Assembly (NCBI GenBank): GCA_020638905.1
Contig: JACKHP010000004.1
Coordinates: 186,001 to 250,000 of the forward strand
Source of the DNA: Planctomycetota bacterium
GTDB taxonomy: Bacteria > Planctomycetota > B15-G4
DNA length: 64,000 nt
Direction: 5' to 3'
The translations under genes were made by a program, and so were the position numbers. Position 1 is the stretch's first letter. Every line of letters begins with the position of its first letter. Positions 27,010-36,541 of this stretch are shown here, in pieces. Under the pieces are notes generated by a model. The model saw only the letters and a program-made list of their open reading frames with translations. It ran no database searches and had not been told where the DNA came from.

Positions 27010-30000
27010 TCAGAATCGCAGCCGCAAGCGCAGGTCGTCGACCAGCGGACGCGGAGATTCGGGATCGACGACGAGGCCGGGCCCGGCCGCCACGTCGAAC
27101 AGCACACGCATGCGCACGAGTCCGAACCCGTCGAGACGGGACGGATCGGCCACCCACGGGGTCAGCGTGTCCGGATCGGGCACCAACGCACCGGCCCGCA
27201 CCGGGTGAGCGCCCTGGAACAGCACGCGCACCTCGGCACCGTCGGCCAGGACGTCGGGCAACAGGAACTCGGGAGCCGAGAGCGAAAGGTCGTTGAAGGG
27301 AGGATCAGGTGGGGATCCATGGCCGAACAGGCCGGGATCGAACGGCGGCAGGCCGGAGTGGAGCACGTAGTGCGCCGGCCATCCGGGCACCTTGCCGGCC
27401 GTGAGCACGGCCCCCTCGTCGAGGACGGGCTCGAGCCGCGTGCCATGGAAGGGATGCATGAAGGGAGGGGTGAGTCCCGCGGCATCCCGCTCGCGCAGCA
27501 GCGCGCCGGGGAAGGCCAGCCAGCGCGACGTCGCCACGCTCACCGAGCCGAGCGGCGGCGGAGCCAGGCCGAGCGGTACCACCGGCAGGCGGTCGACCTG
27601 GTCGGACGGATCGAAGGCCTGGCCGTCGACCGACGACGGTTGAGGCGTCCCGCCCGGCCGCTCCAGATCGAGGGCCAGCGGGATGTGCTCGCCGACCCAG
27701 GTCGTGCCCGGCATCGACGGGAAGTCGGGGTCGTCGGGCGGGTTGTCGATCTCCACCAGATCGGCGACCTGGCCGTCGGCGTCGAGCACGGTCTCGTAGC
27801 CGTTGTAGGTGCGCATGACCTTGGACGGCTCGGGCTCCTCGACCACGTAGCGTCCCGAACCTTCGGGGTGCTCGAGCATGCGCGTGTCCGCCCACTCGGC
27901 GCCGGAGCCCGCGGGGTCCTCGTTCGGCAGCACAGCCGAACCCTCGAGCACGGGCGCCCCACGCGGGACGAGCGGCGGACGCGATCCGTTGAGCACGAGG
28001 TAGCGGTCGCGAGGGGAGGCACTCGGCCCGCCCGGCGCGCCGGGCAGCCCCTCGGGATACGCGTAGCGATCGTGGAGCATGTCGACGTAGCGCAGCTCGA
28101 CCGGCAACGTCGACCCGGCCCCCAGGTCGGGGTGGTCCTTGCGCAGTGCGACGGGATCGCCCGTCCAGGGACCGAGCTTGAGCGGAGCGCGTTGCCGCGC
28201 GAACAAGAACACCCCGGGGTCGACGTGCACTCCGGAGGCCTGCACCTGCACGAGGCCGAAGCCCCCCTGTCCGCCGTCGCCTCGCGTCACCTCGTAGGTG
28301 AACGGCTCGAGCTTGGTGTCGTCACCGGGATGCGCCGTACGCGCGTCCCGTCCGAAGCCGCCCGAGACGTCGACCGCGGCGCCCAGATCGCCGTCGACAT
28401 CGATGTAGCCGGCCGAACGATGCTCGACGTCGGCGGACAGCGTGATCGTGCCGCCGGCCTGGAGCAACACGGCGCCTCCGCTTCCTCCTCCTCCGCCGCC
28501 GGCCATGTTGCTGTTGCTCACGACCTCTCCGCCCCCGCCGTGTCCGCCGCTCGCGTCGAGGATCCCAGTGCGTCCGACGACGAGGTCGCCGAAGGCGCGC
28601 AAACGCAGCGCCCCTCCGCCGCCGCCTCCTCCCGCACCCTTGCTGTCGAAGCGCGTGGGTGACAGGAACACACCACCGAACAGCTTCGGGAAGTACGGGG
28701 GACCCGACGCCTCGGGTTGTCCCTTGGGACCGGCCGCCCAGACCGAATGCCGCATGCTCACCACGCGGCTGCCCCCTCCGCCACCGCCCTGGCCGCCGCG
28801 CAGGTCGGAGAGCTCACCGCCCGGCCCGATGTAGTCGTTGCCGCCTTCCTCGTCGACGAAGACCGCATCGCCCGGTGCGCCGCCGGGGACGAGTCGTTGC
28901 GGATGCTCCGGATCGCCGAGCAGGTACACGCACTGCAGCGGCGTGTCGGGCTTCTTGCCCGCCGCACGGTTCTCGTCGTTGCCGTACAACGCGTCGTGGA
29001 TCTTGTCGTCGGTGGGACAGTGCGAGAACGGGAACCACGAACTCTCGCTCTGTACGAGGTACGAACCGCTGCCCTGCTCGGCGGCCCGGCCGAGTTGGCG
29101 GAAGCTCCCGCCACCGCCCCCCGGCGGACGATGCCGTTCGTCGTTCGGCTGCAGGTTCGGGACGCGCGGGTATCCGCCGGGCCCGGGGTCGTAGCCCACC
29201 GTCGAGAGACCACCTCGTCCTCCGCGCGGCTGCATCACGAGCGTGCCGGACGCATCGGGGAACGGCGCCATGCCGGCCTCGCCCGTCTCGGGCGTCACGT
29301 ACTGGTCGATCGTGCCCGGTCCCTTCGGATCGAAGCGCGTCGGATGCCCGTCGCCCCCGCGCCCCGCGCCGGGCCCTCCCGGACCGCCGGGCACCGGCAG
29401 GAAACCCGAGTCGAACGTGTCGTCGCTGAACCCGTGCGTCCCCGACACGTCGATCATTCCGTGCACCTCGATGCGGCCCGTGGCCGTGATCCGCAGCGGA
29501 CGCGTGCCGCGCGCGAGCACGCGTACGCCCTCGGGGATGATCACGTCGTGGAACACGAACTCGCCGCCGAGCACGGTGATCGGCGCGTTCACTCCCGGCG
29601 TCGACCCGTCGGACAGCGGGAAGTTCTGGGCATCGGTGTCGAGCAGCACCGTGTGCAGGTTGCCGAACGCGAGGTCGAGGTCGGGCTCGCCCGGTCCGTT
29701 CGATCGACGGTACGCGAGCGACGTCTTCGGGTCCCCCGCCGGTGGCGCGGGAACGAAGTCGCCCAGCGCCACGCCGTCGAGCGCTCCCACCGAGGCGCGC
29801 AGCCCTCCCAGGGTGCCCCACGCGGCGGCCAGCAGCCCGTCGTTCGCACCCGCGTCGTAGGCGTCGGCGTCGTCGAACGTCTCGAGGAACACGTCGTCGA
29901 CGCGAGCCGCGGCACCGGCCGTGGGAGTCGGCGTCGCGTAGGTCGCGAGCCGCGTCACACCGAGTGGCGACAGGGGCTGCGCGACGTCCGCGTTCACCAG

Positions 30001-31962
30001 GCTCACGCCGTGCAGGCTCGCCAACGCCTGGCGCTGGACGAGGTCGACGCGCACCCCCACGGGCAGCAGCGCCGCCGGAGTGACGACCAGCACCGCACCC
30101 GAGTCCGCGTTCGTGCAGACCTCGATGCGGGCCGGCACGTCGAGCACGCCGAACGCCAGGTCACGCGCGGGCGACGCGACGCCGCCCCACCCGCGATCGG
30201 CCACTTCGGACGCGACGAGTTCGCTCGTGTCCGAGTCGAGGTGGACGCGCTCGATCACATCGCGTCCGGCGTCGAGCGCGAGCAGCGTCGCCTCGTCCTC
30301 GAAGACGGCGGCGACGTAGTCGCCCGGCAGCTGAGGCCCGGACTCTCCCGTCGGCAACCCCTCGCCGTCGGAGGAGACTCCGTCGAGATCGGGGTCGACC
30401 TCGCTCAGACGGTGCAGCGCCGGAGTCGCGTCGCCCTCACGAAGCGCCAGGGCCCACAACGATCCGGACGGCGCCTGCAGCAGATCGAGCACCTCGAGCG
30501 TCGGGTCCGGGAACGGATCCCCGACGAAGCCGTCGTCGGAGTCGGCCACTCGCACATCGAGCAGCCGCGGTGCGTCCGGCGGCTCGGCGTCGAGCCCCGA
30601 GAGACGTCTCGCCAGGGACGTGCGCAGTTCGCGGACGCGTCGCGTGGCCCGATCGAAGACGAGCATGCGACCCGCCTGCGTCACGAGCAGTCCGATCGGA
30701 TCGGAGAGCGCGATCGGCCACGCCTCGGGCTGCTCGTCGCCGTCGACGGAGTGCCGCGCGGCGCTCGGGTCGCCGAGCACGTGATCGACGACCGAGAGCG
30801 TGACGCCTCCGCCGGCCGCGTCGGCCAGCACCCACAGCAGGCCTGGATCACGATCGACGGCCAGGGCGCGCGGAGTGCCCAGCAGTCCGGCAGGCGCGGG
30901 CAACGGCGACGGCGGGAGGTCTCCGTGCAGCACGAGATCGCTCCCGTCGGCCGCCCCCGCGGAGCCTTCCTCGAGGCCCGCCAGGGCGGGCACGTCGTGC
31001 GCGACGCCGAGTGCGCCCGCCGGCACGACGAGCGGAACGAACAGCCGCGTGGCCCGGGACCGGAAGGCCCAGGTCGCGTCGCGCACGCCGTCGCCGTCGA
31101 GATCATCCCCCTCGAGCACCTCGGAGCCGGTGGCGAGCGGTGCGGCGTAGGTCAGCACGACGCTGTGCGGCGCCGTCGGGAAGCTCGCGACGGATGCCCC
31201 CGGGGCCGTGTCGCTGAACACACCGGGATGCAACCACCCCGCCGGAGGATCGATCGCCGTCACCTGCGGCGGGAGGAACGCCGACGCATCGCCCGGGTAG
31301 TACGAGGCCGGCAGCGACGTCGTGTCGAAGCTCGTCTCGCCACCGGGCCCGACGAGGTTCGCGACGCGCGCGAACGGCGCGTCGGAGACCCGCGCCGTGT
31401 ACGTCGACCCCGGAAACAACCCGGGCTTCTGGACGGCCGGAGCCGACACCGTCGCGAGCATCGGGGGGTGCGGCACCTGGGGATGGAACTCGACCGTGTC
31501 CCCCACCGCCACCCAGTCGCCCAGGGCGGGGATGAGCAGCGGCAGTGCGGGCGCGAACACCGAGTCGGGCACGGCGTCGGAGGTCGTGAACACCGGCAGC
31601 GTGTTGCCGTCGAGCGCGCCCTGCGGCGGACCGCTGAAGTGGAACACGATCACCGTGTCGAGCGGAGCACCCAGCGCCGGCGGCCAGGCTCCCGGATCCT
31701 CGTGCGGAGGGTCGTCGACAAGGAGCCCCGGCGCGAGCCGGAAGGAGAAGCCCTCGAACGAGATGCCCTGCCCGACGACCTCGCCACCGTCGTCGGGTTC
31801 CGTCGGCGGTGGACGCCGCGCCGCGCCGGAGCCGCCACCGCACCCGATGAGCAGCGCCGCGCAGCAGAGCGACGCCCGCAGCGCGCACGACGCGGCACGC
31901 CGACCCGCTCCCGGGCGCCTCGACGAGCGGACGGGACACGTCGCGTCGGAAGTGCGATGCAT
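27010..31962 (-). CDS. Giant glycine-rich lipoprotein, paralogue 2
   Basis: A 1650-residue lipoprotein whose signal ends LLIGC (Cys41). Unlike its relatives it has only three glycines after the cysteine. It aligns by eye with the 18010-22962 product through conserved blocks: ISFEGFSF, TLPVFTT, LLDTDAQNFPLSDGSTPG, GPGTIDQYVTPE, GNDEN, TPLQCVYLLGDPE and the C-terminal RPLVDDLRLRL. Calcium-type loops include DDLDGDGVRD near 285 and DPDLDGVSSDG near 525. Glycine-rich blocks near residues 855 and 1110-1170 match the paralogue. ATG with AGGAG six bases upstream. It is separated from the next lipoprotein by 250 bases that contain a candidate promoter. Confidence 0.85.
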   Translation of the reverse strand: MHRTSDATCPVRSSRRPGAGRRAASCALRASLCCAALLIGCGGGSGAARRPPPTEPDDGGEVVGQGISFEGFSFRLAPGLLVDDPPHEDPGAWPPALGAPLDTVIVFHFSGPPQGALDGNTLPVFTTSDAVPDSVFAPALPLLIPALGDWVAVGDTVEFHPQVPHPPMLATVSAPAVQKPGLFPGSTYTARVSDAPFARVANLVGPGGETSFDTTSLPASYYPGDASAFLPPQVTAIDPPAGWLHPGVFSDTAPGASVASFPTAPHSVVLTYAAPLATGSEVLEGDDLDGDGVRDATWAFRSRATRLFVPLVVPAGALGVAHDVPALAGLEEGSAGAADGSDLVLHGDLPPSPLPAPAGLLGTPRALAVDRDPGLLWVLADAAGGGVTLSVVDHVLGDPSAARHSVDGDEQPEAWPIALSDPIGLLVTQAGRMLVFDRATRRVRELRTSLARRLSGLDAEPPDAPRLLDVRVADSDDGFVGDPFPDPTLEVLDLLQAPSGSLWALALREGDATPALHRLSEVDPDLDGVSSDGEGLPTGESGPQLPGDYVAAVFEDEATLLALDAGRDVIERVHLDSDTSELVASEVADRGWGGVASPARDLAFGVLDVPARIEVCTNADSGAVLVVTPAALLPVGVRVDLVQRQALASLHGVSLVNADVAQPLSPLGVTRLATYATPTPTAGAAARVDDVFLETFDDADAYDAGANDGLLAAAWGTLGGLRASVGALDGVALGDFVPAPPAGDPKTSLAYRRSNGPGEPDLDLAFGNLHTVLLDTDAQNFPLSDGSTPGVNAPITVLGGEFVFHDVIIPEGVRVLARGTRPLRITATGRIEVHGMIDVSGTHGFSDDTFDSGFLPVPGGPGGPGAGRGGDGHPTRFDPKGPGTIDQYVTPETGEAGMAPFPDASGTLVMQPRGGRGGLSTVGYDPGPGGYPRVPNLQPNDERHRPPGGGGGSFRQLGRAAEQGSGSYLVQSESSWFPFSHCPTDDKIHDALYGNDENRAAGKKPDTPLQCVYLLGDPEHPQRLVPGGAPGDAVFVDEEGGNDYIGPGGELSDLRGGQGGGGGGSRVVSMRHSVWAAGPKGQPEASGPPYFPKLFGGVFLSPTRFDSKGAGGGGGGGALRLRAFGDLVVGRTGILDASGGHGGGGEVVSNSNMAGGGGGGSGGAVLLQAGGTITLSADVEHRSAGYIDVDGDLGAAVDVSGGFGRDARTAHPGDDTKLEPFTYEVTRGDGGQGGFGLVQVQASGVHVDPGVFLFARQRAPLKLGPWTGDPVALRKDHPDLGAGSTLPVELRYVDMLHDRYAYPEGLPGAPGGPSASPRDRYLVLNGSRPPLVPRGAPVLEGSAVLPNEDPAGSGAEWADTRMLEHPEGSGRYVVEEPEPSKVMRTYNGYETVLDADGQVADLVEIDNPPDDPDFPSMPGTTWVGEHIPLALDLERPGGTPQPSSVDGQAFDPSDQVDRLPVVPLGLAPPPLGSVSVATSRWLAFPGALLRERDAAGLTPPFMHPFHGTRLEPVLDEGAVLTAGKVPGWPAHYVLHSGLPPFDPGLFGHGSPPDPPFNDLSLSAPEFLLPDVLADGAEVRVLFQGAHPVRAGALVPDPDTLTPWVADPSRLDGFGLVRMRVLFDVAAGPGLVVDPESPRPLVDDLRLRLRF

Positions 31963-32102
31963 GCGCTGCTCCTGGGGGAGCCCGCGCGGCGCACGTCCCG
32001 GACGACCGCCGCCCGGGCGCCGAGCACGCCTCCGGCACAGGTCATCGGCCCGAGCTCGCGGGCGTTACGCAGGCGGCGACGAACCCGCCGCGTCGCGACG
32101 TG

Positions 32103-33128
32103 TCACGCGGGCGAGGCCTCGCCGTCGGGCAGGGCGAGGGCCGCGTCGATCAGGCGCACCATCCCGTCGTCCAGGGGAGCGAGCACGTCGTCATGCCCAG
32201 GTCCGTCGAGCGCGAGCCTTCGCGCGAGTCGCCGCAGCAGCTCGTCGACTCCCGTTCCCGTGAGGCCCGAGACGCGCGGGAACCCGGCAGCCGACGTCGG
32301 CGAGGTCGGGGCGCCGCGCAGGTCGTCCTTGCCGAGCACGACGAGCACCGGAGTCCCGTCCTGGGCGTGCTCGGTGACGGGAACGGGCGACGTGTCGCAG
32401 GGATCGAGCACGTGCACGAGCAGATCGGCGCCGTCGGCCGCGTCGTGCGCGCCGTCGGCACCCGCGGTGTCCTCGAGCCGCACCACGGCGCCGCACAGGC
32501 GCAGCGTGGCGGTCACGGTGTCACGCGTCGTGCCCGCCCGCGGCGAGACGAGCGCGCGATCGTCCGACAGCAGGGCGTTGAAGAGCGTCGACTTGCCCGC
32601 GTTCGGGCGTCCCACGAGACGCACCACGGGGGGACGGGCGAGCCGCCGTCCGAGCGCGACGCATTCTCGGCTCGCCCGCAGACGGGTCCGCAGGCCGGGT
32701 GGCAGCGCGCCGGCGGCGAGCGCCCGTCGCGCGTCGTCCCCGAGGGCGGCGAGCAGCCCCCAGCGCGTCGACGCCAGGGCGCGCGCGTGCCGCAGGCTGG
32801 TCGGCGCCGCGAGCGGCACGCGATCGTCGCGCGACACGCCGAGGCAGCTGAGCGCGTCCTCCAGCAGATCGAGCACGCCGTCGCCGCCGTGCACGTGGAG
32901 CTCGACACCCTCTGCGGTGCCACGCGCGACGAGGTCGTCGACCGGGCGTCCGTCGACGACGAGACGTGCGTGCACGACCTCGCCCGGAGCCGGCCACGAA
33001 CGCGTGCCTCCCGACGGCGAACGCAGCGGCGACGGCGACGGCAGGCGGCCGCGCAACGCGAAGACGGCCAGCGCGGCCCGTCCCGCGGGAGTCAGGCGTG
33101 CGAAGCCGGCGGACTCAGCGCGCGGCAT
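32103..33128 (-). CDS. Short MnmE (TrmE)-like GTPase
   Basis: A 341-residue P-loop GTPase. The N-terminal 110 residues resemble the folate-binding TrmE-N domain (FARLTPAGRAALAVFALRG; VELHVHGGDGVLDLLEDAL). The G domain has GRPNAGKSTLFNALL near 180, the TT of switch I in AGTTRDTV, DTAGADG, and a weak G4, LGKDD, in place of NKxD. Authentic MnmE is about 450 residues with the G domain inside a helical domain and ends with a conserved cysteine (C-[IVL]-GK). Here the helical part after the G domain is short and that C-terminus is missing. It overlaps the end of coaX by 14 bases. A tRNA wobble-uridine role is possible but the catalytic tail is absent. Confidence 0.75.
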   Translation of the reverse strand: MPRAESAGFARLTPAGRAALAVFALRGRLPSPSPLRSPSGGTRSWPAPGEVVHARLVVDGRPVDDLVARGTAEGVELHVHGGDGVLDLLEDALSCLGVSRDDRVPLAAPTSLRHARALASTRWGLLAALGDDARRALAAGALPPGLRTRLRASRECVALGRRLARPPVVRLVGRPNAGKSTLFNALLSDDRALVSPRAGTTRDTVTATLRLCGAVVRLEDTAGADGAHDAADGADLLVHVLDPCDTSPVPVTEHAQDGTPVLVVLGKDDLRGAPTSPTSAAGFPRVSGLTGTGVDELLRRLARRLALDGPGHDDVLAPLDDGMVRLIDAALALPDGEASPA

Positions 33129-33888
33129 CGCGCGCGCGCTCCGCCCAGACCGCGATGCCGCGATGCACCAGGTGCTCGTCCCAGACGAGACCGTCGAGCG
33201 TGCTGGCCGACATCCAGGCGTGGCCCCAGGCCCCGGTGACGACGACGCGCGCGGCGACTCCGAGTGCGCGCCGCGCCTCGAGCACCAGCCGGTCGACGCC
33301 TCCCACCACGAGGCCCCAGCCGCCCGCGGCGATGGCGTCGTCGGTGTGCAGTCCGGGCCCGAGCGACACGGGACGTCCCGGGAGCCGGGGCAGCGCGGCG
33401 GTGCTGCGCGCGAGACCGAGCAGCGCGGCCGCCGGACCGGGCGCGATGTAGCCCCCGCGGTACGTGCCCGAGTCGTCGACCAGGTCGACGGTCACGGCGG
33501 TCCCGGCGTCGACCGCGACGGCGGGGCCCGGCAGCAGTGCGAGGGCGTTCGCGATGCGGTCGGACCCGGCCGAGGCCGCGAGACGCGCGTCGGCCAGCGC
33601 CAGCGGAGGCTCGCGCAGCACGACCAGCGGCGAACCGCCCGCGGCCCCGAGCGCGTCCTGGAGACGCTGCAGCCGCGGACGGGCGACCGAGATCGCGGCG
33701 GCGATCGTGAGCGGCAGCGGCAGCACGTCACGTCCCGCGACGGTGCGCGCGGGGTGCCCCGACTCGGCCAGCCACGCGAGCACCTGGTCGGCGGCGTCCT
33801 CGGGTTCGCGGAACCTCTGCACGTCGACGACGGCCTCGCGCACGCGACCCACCCCGACGGACGAGTTGCCGACGTCGACGGTGAGCAA
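33115..33888 (-). CDS. coaX: Type III pantothenate kinase
   Basis: A 257-residue ASKHA-fold kinase for the first step of coenzyme A synthesis, the potassium-dependent type III enzyme. Motifs are DVGNSSVGVG at the N-terminus (phosphate 1), SDRIANALAL, AVDAGTAVTVDLVD near 127 and GGYIAPGPAAAL near 147. The start is TTG, giving the family's usual N-terminus. Embedded between the GspC-like gene (16-base gap) and the MnmE-like gene (14-base overlap), so cotranscribed. Confidence 0.92.
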   Translation of the reverse strand: MLTVDVGNSSVGVGRVREAVVDVQRFREPEDAADQVLAWLAESGHPARTVAGRDVLPLPLTIAAAISVARPRLQRLQDALGAAGGSPLVVLREPPLALADARLAASAGSDRIANALALLPGPAVAVDAGTAVTVDLVDDSGTYRGGYIAPGPAAALLGLARSTAALPRLPGRPVSLGPGLHTDDAIAAGGWGLVVGGVDRLVLEARRALGVAARVVVTGAWGHAWMSASTLDGLVWDEHLVHRGIAVWAERARDAAR

Positions 33889-33904
33889 CGACGCCCCCCC
33901 GCGC

Positions 33905-34990
33905 CTACTTGACGTGGAACGTCGCGGTGACCTTCTGTCCGAGGCGTTCGTAGACCACGACGTAGGTCGGCAGGTCGGAGTTCGCCTTGGCCCAGTTCAT
34001 GGCCGCGGTCACCGAAGGCATCGGGATGCCGTTCACCGAGATGACGTGGTCGCCCGACTTGAAGCCGTACTTCGCGGCAAGCGAGTTGGGGGCCACGTTC
34101 TTGAGCAGGATGTACGAGTTCGAGTCGCCTTCCTTGCTGGCGTCGGGCGTCACGGACTGCGCCACGACGTCCTCGCCGAGCAGCTTGCCGGCGTCCTCGC
34201 GGATGGCGGCCAGGTCGGTCCGCCCCATGAGGATGCTGCCGTCCGGCAGCACCTGGCGCTCGTCCTGCACCTCGACGTTCGCGAGCACGTCGGCGATCTC
34301 GGGGATGTCGAACTCGGACAGCGGCGTCGCGTCACCGGTGGCGCCGAGCTGCGGACGCAGGACGACTTCGCCTTCACCCCAGTGGAAGGTGACCTCCTGG
34401 CGCGAGATCTTCTCGACCCTGCCGTTGTACGGCGCGCCGTCCCACGGCGGGCGCAACGACTCGCCCTCGGCGAGGTGCATGCGCCGCTCCTTCGAGATCG
34501 GCGGTGCGCCCGCGGCAGCGACCGAAGGCGAACGCCCGGCGGCCGAGGCCGCGGCGACCGCGGCCGCTCCGCCCGGCGTCAGGTCGGCGTCGTACTCGAC
34601 CGCGATGAAGCGCCCCGACGGCTCGTCGCTCGAGACGATCAGCGAGACGTCGATGACCGTCTCGAGGTTCGGCACGACGATCTTCTTGGGGGTGTCGTCG
34701 GTCTTGGAGTCGTCCTTCGGCTGGGCGGGCGGCGGCTCGACGGTGCCGTCGATGCGTGCCAACCAGAGCGAGTCGCGGGCGTCGGCCGGGTAGTACGTGG
34801 TCGGCGGAGGTGCCTCGGCGATGCTCTGTTCGCTCTCGAAGATCTTCTGGATGTCGGTCGACTTGCGCGACTCGTAGCGTCCGGTCTGCTTGTCCTGGTA
34901 GATGCCCCAGAAGGTCCAGCAGCCCAGCGCCAGGACGACCACGCACAGGAGCCACAACAGGCCCTTCAGCTTGCGAATGTTGACGCGCAT
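33905..34990 (-). CDS. GspC-like type II secretion protein with C-terminal PDZ domain
   Basis: A 361-residue single-pass inner-membrane protein: a short basic cytoplasmic N-terminus, a transmembrane helix at residues 10-31, a Pro/Ala-rich periplasmic linker, a region like the GspC homology domain (YNGRVEKISRQEVTFHWGE) and a C-terminal PDZ domain (SLAAKYGFKSGDHVISVNG). GspC bridges the inner-membrane platform and the secretin of type II secretion. ATG 34990 is chosen over an upstream ATG because the hydrophobic helix follows immediately. No other gsp gene adjoins it, so a stand-alone PDZ periplasmic protein is an alternative. Confidence 0.6.
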   Translation of the reverse strand: MRVNIRKLKGLLWLLCVVVLALGCWTFWGIYQDKQTGRYESRKSTDIQKIFESEQSIAEAPPPTTYYPADARDSLWLARIDGTVEPPPAQPKDDSKTDDTPKKIVVPNLETVIDVSLIVSSDEPSGRFIAVEYDADLTPGGAAAVAAASAAGRSPSVAAAGAPPISKERRMHLAEGESLRPPWDGAPYNGRVEKISRQEVTFHWGEGEVVLRPQLGATGDATPLSEFDIPEIADVLANVEVQDERQVLPDGSILMGRTDLAAIREDAGKLLGEDVVAQSVTPDASKEGDSNSYILLKNVAPNSLAAKYGFKSGDHVISVNGIPMPSVTAAMNWAKANSDLPTYVVVYERLGQKVTATFHVK

Positions 34991-35233
34991 CAGCAGGACT
35001 CGGGACGGACGGGGATCCAAGGGTGCCGGTGGCCGGGTGCCGATTGCAACCGGGAGCTCGATCGCGCGGGACGTCGCCGGGCCCCGTGCGGGACGAGGCA
35101 CGCCACGACGAGCGTCCCGGGCGTCGTCGGCGCCGGATTGGACCCGCGCGAGAGCCGCGATCTTCCCGACGCTCCGGCTTCGGGGGCAGTCGGCCCGATC
35201 GACGCGGCGCCGGGGCGCCCGGCCGGCGGGGCC

Positions 35234-36223
35234 TCAGTCGTCCCCGCGCACCAACACGAGCAGTGCCGCGACCACCTCGGGCACTCCCTGGCCGGTCTGG
35301 GACGAGAAGGCGAGCACCCGCCCGCCCGACGCCGCGGCCAGCGCCTCGACCACCGGCGACGCGTCCTCGACGGTGTCGATGCGCGAGACCGCCAGCAGGG
35401 ACGGACGCTCGTCCAGCCCCAGGCCCGAGAGCCGCAGTTCCTCGCGGATGGCGCGCCAGTCGCGCAGGGCCTGCTCAGGTCCGACGAGCACGTCGACCAG
35501 GTGCAGCAGCACGCGCGTGCGCGCCACGTGGCGCAGGAAGCGGTCGCCCAGCCCGGCCCCCGCGTGGGCGCCCTCGATCAGACCCGGGATGTCCGCCACC
35601 ACGAGCCCGATGTCGTCGGGCTGGACGATGCCGAGCACCGGTGTCAACGTCGTGAACGGGTAGTCGGCCACCTTGGGCCGCGCCGCCGAGACACGACGCA
35701 GGAAGGTCGACTTGCCGGCGTTCGGCAGACCCACGAGCCCCACGTCGGCCACGAGACGCAGCTCGAGCTTGAGCGCGCGCTCCTCGCCGGGGCGTCCCTC
35801 GGTGGCGCGCTTCGGGGCCTGGTTCGTGGCATGCGCGAAGTGCTTGTTGCCGCGTCCGCCGCCGCCGCCGTGCACGACGATCACCTCGTCGCCGTCGTGC
35901 GCCAGGTCGCGCAGGACGTTCTCGTGCTTCGCGTCACGCACGAGCGTGCCCACGGGCACCTCGATCACCAGGTCCTCGCCGGCGCGTCCGGCACACAACG
36001 CGGTGCCGCCCGGACCGCCGCCCGGCGCGCGGTAGCGACGCTTGTGCTGGATGCCGGCCAGCGTCGTGACGTTCCGCGAGGCGCGCAACACGACGTCGCC
36101 GCCCTTGCCGCCGTCTCCACCGTCGGGGCCCCCGCGCGGCACGTACTTCTCGCGCCGGAACGAGGACATCCCGTCCCCCCCACGACCGGAGACGACCGTG
36201 ATCTCCGTCTCGTCGATGAACAT
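35234..36223 (-). CDS. obg: GTPase Obg/CgtA
   Basis: A 329-residue Obg GTPase involved in 50S ribosome maturation and stress control. The glycine-rich Obg fold covers residues 1-158 (RGGDGMSSFRREKYVPRGG, HGGGGGRGNKHFAHATN). The G domain has GLPNAGKSTFLRRVSAARP, DIPGLIEGAHAGAGLGDRFL and a degenerate G4 (SRID where NKxD is usual). The variable C-terminal domain is absent, giving a short form. It lies 47 bases downstream of rpmA, the near-universal rplU-rpmA-obg arrangement. Confidence 0.96.
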   Translation of the reverse strand: MFIDETEITVVSGRGGDGMSSFRREKYVPRGGPDGGDGGKGGDVVLRASRNVTTLAGIQHKRRYRAPGGGPGGTALCAGRAGEDLVIEVPVGTLVRDAKHENVLRDLAHDGDEVIVVHGGGGGRGNKHFAHATNQAPKRATEGRPGEERALKLELRLVADVGLVGLPNAGKSTFLRRVSAARPKVADYPFTTLTPVLGIVQPDDIGLVVADIPGLIEGAHAGAGLGDRFLRHVARTRVLLHLVDVLVGPEQALRDWRAIREELRLSGLGLDERPSLLAVSRIDTVEDASPVVEALAAASGGRVLAFSSQTGQGVPEVVAALLVLVRGDD

Positions 36224-36270
36224 GGGGACGTCGCCCCGCGCACGAGGCGAGAGGGTCGCGACCGGAGGCG

Positions 36271-36528
36271 TCAGCCCGCGGCGGTCTCGACCGGGTCGAT
36301 GTGGATCTTGCGCCCGGTGCCGAAGCGCACCCGACCGTCGATCTTGGCGAAGATCGTGAAGTCGCGTCCCATGCCCATGTTGTGGCCGGGCAGGAAGCGC
36401 GAGCCGACCTGACGCAGGATGATCGTGCCCGACGTCACGAGCTCGCCGCCGTAGCGCTTGAAGCCGCGGTACTGCGGGTTGCTGTCACGACCGTTGCGGG
36501 ACGAGCCCTGACCTTTCTTGTGTGCCAT
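36271..36528 (-). CDS. rpmA: Ribosomal protein bL27
   Basis: An 85-residue large-subunit protein near the peptidyl-transferase centre. It begins MAHKKGQGSSRNGRDS, the classic proteobacterial-type N-terminus that needs no Firmicutes-style propeptide cleavage, and continues with the conserved GTIILRQVGSRFLPG and GRDFTIFAKIDG. It follows rplU by 13 bases, within a translation operon. Confidence 0.97.
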   Translation of the reverse strand: MAHKKGQGSSRNGRDSNPQYRGFKRYGGELVTSGTIILRQVGSRFLPGHNMGMGRDFTIFAKIDGRVRFGTGRKIHIDPVETAAG

Positions 36529-36541
36529 GGCGCGATCGCTC

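Noticed and set aside
28717..33912. Plus-strand open frame of 1731 codons opposite the second giant lipoprotein and neighbours
   Set aside because: It runs antisense through several real genes (coaX, MnmE-like) and has no recognisable domain.
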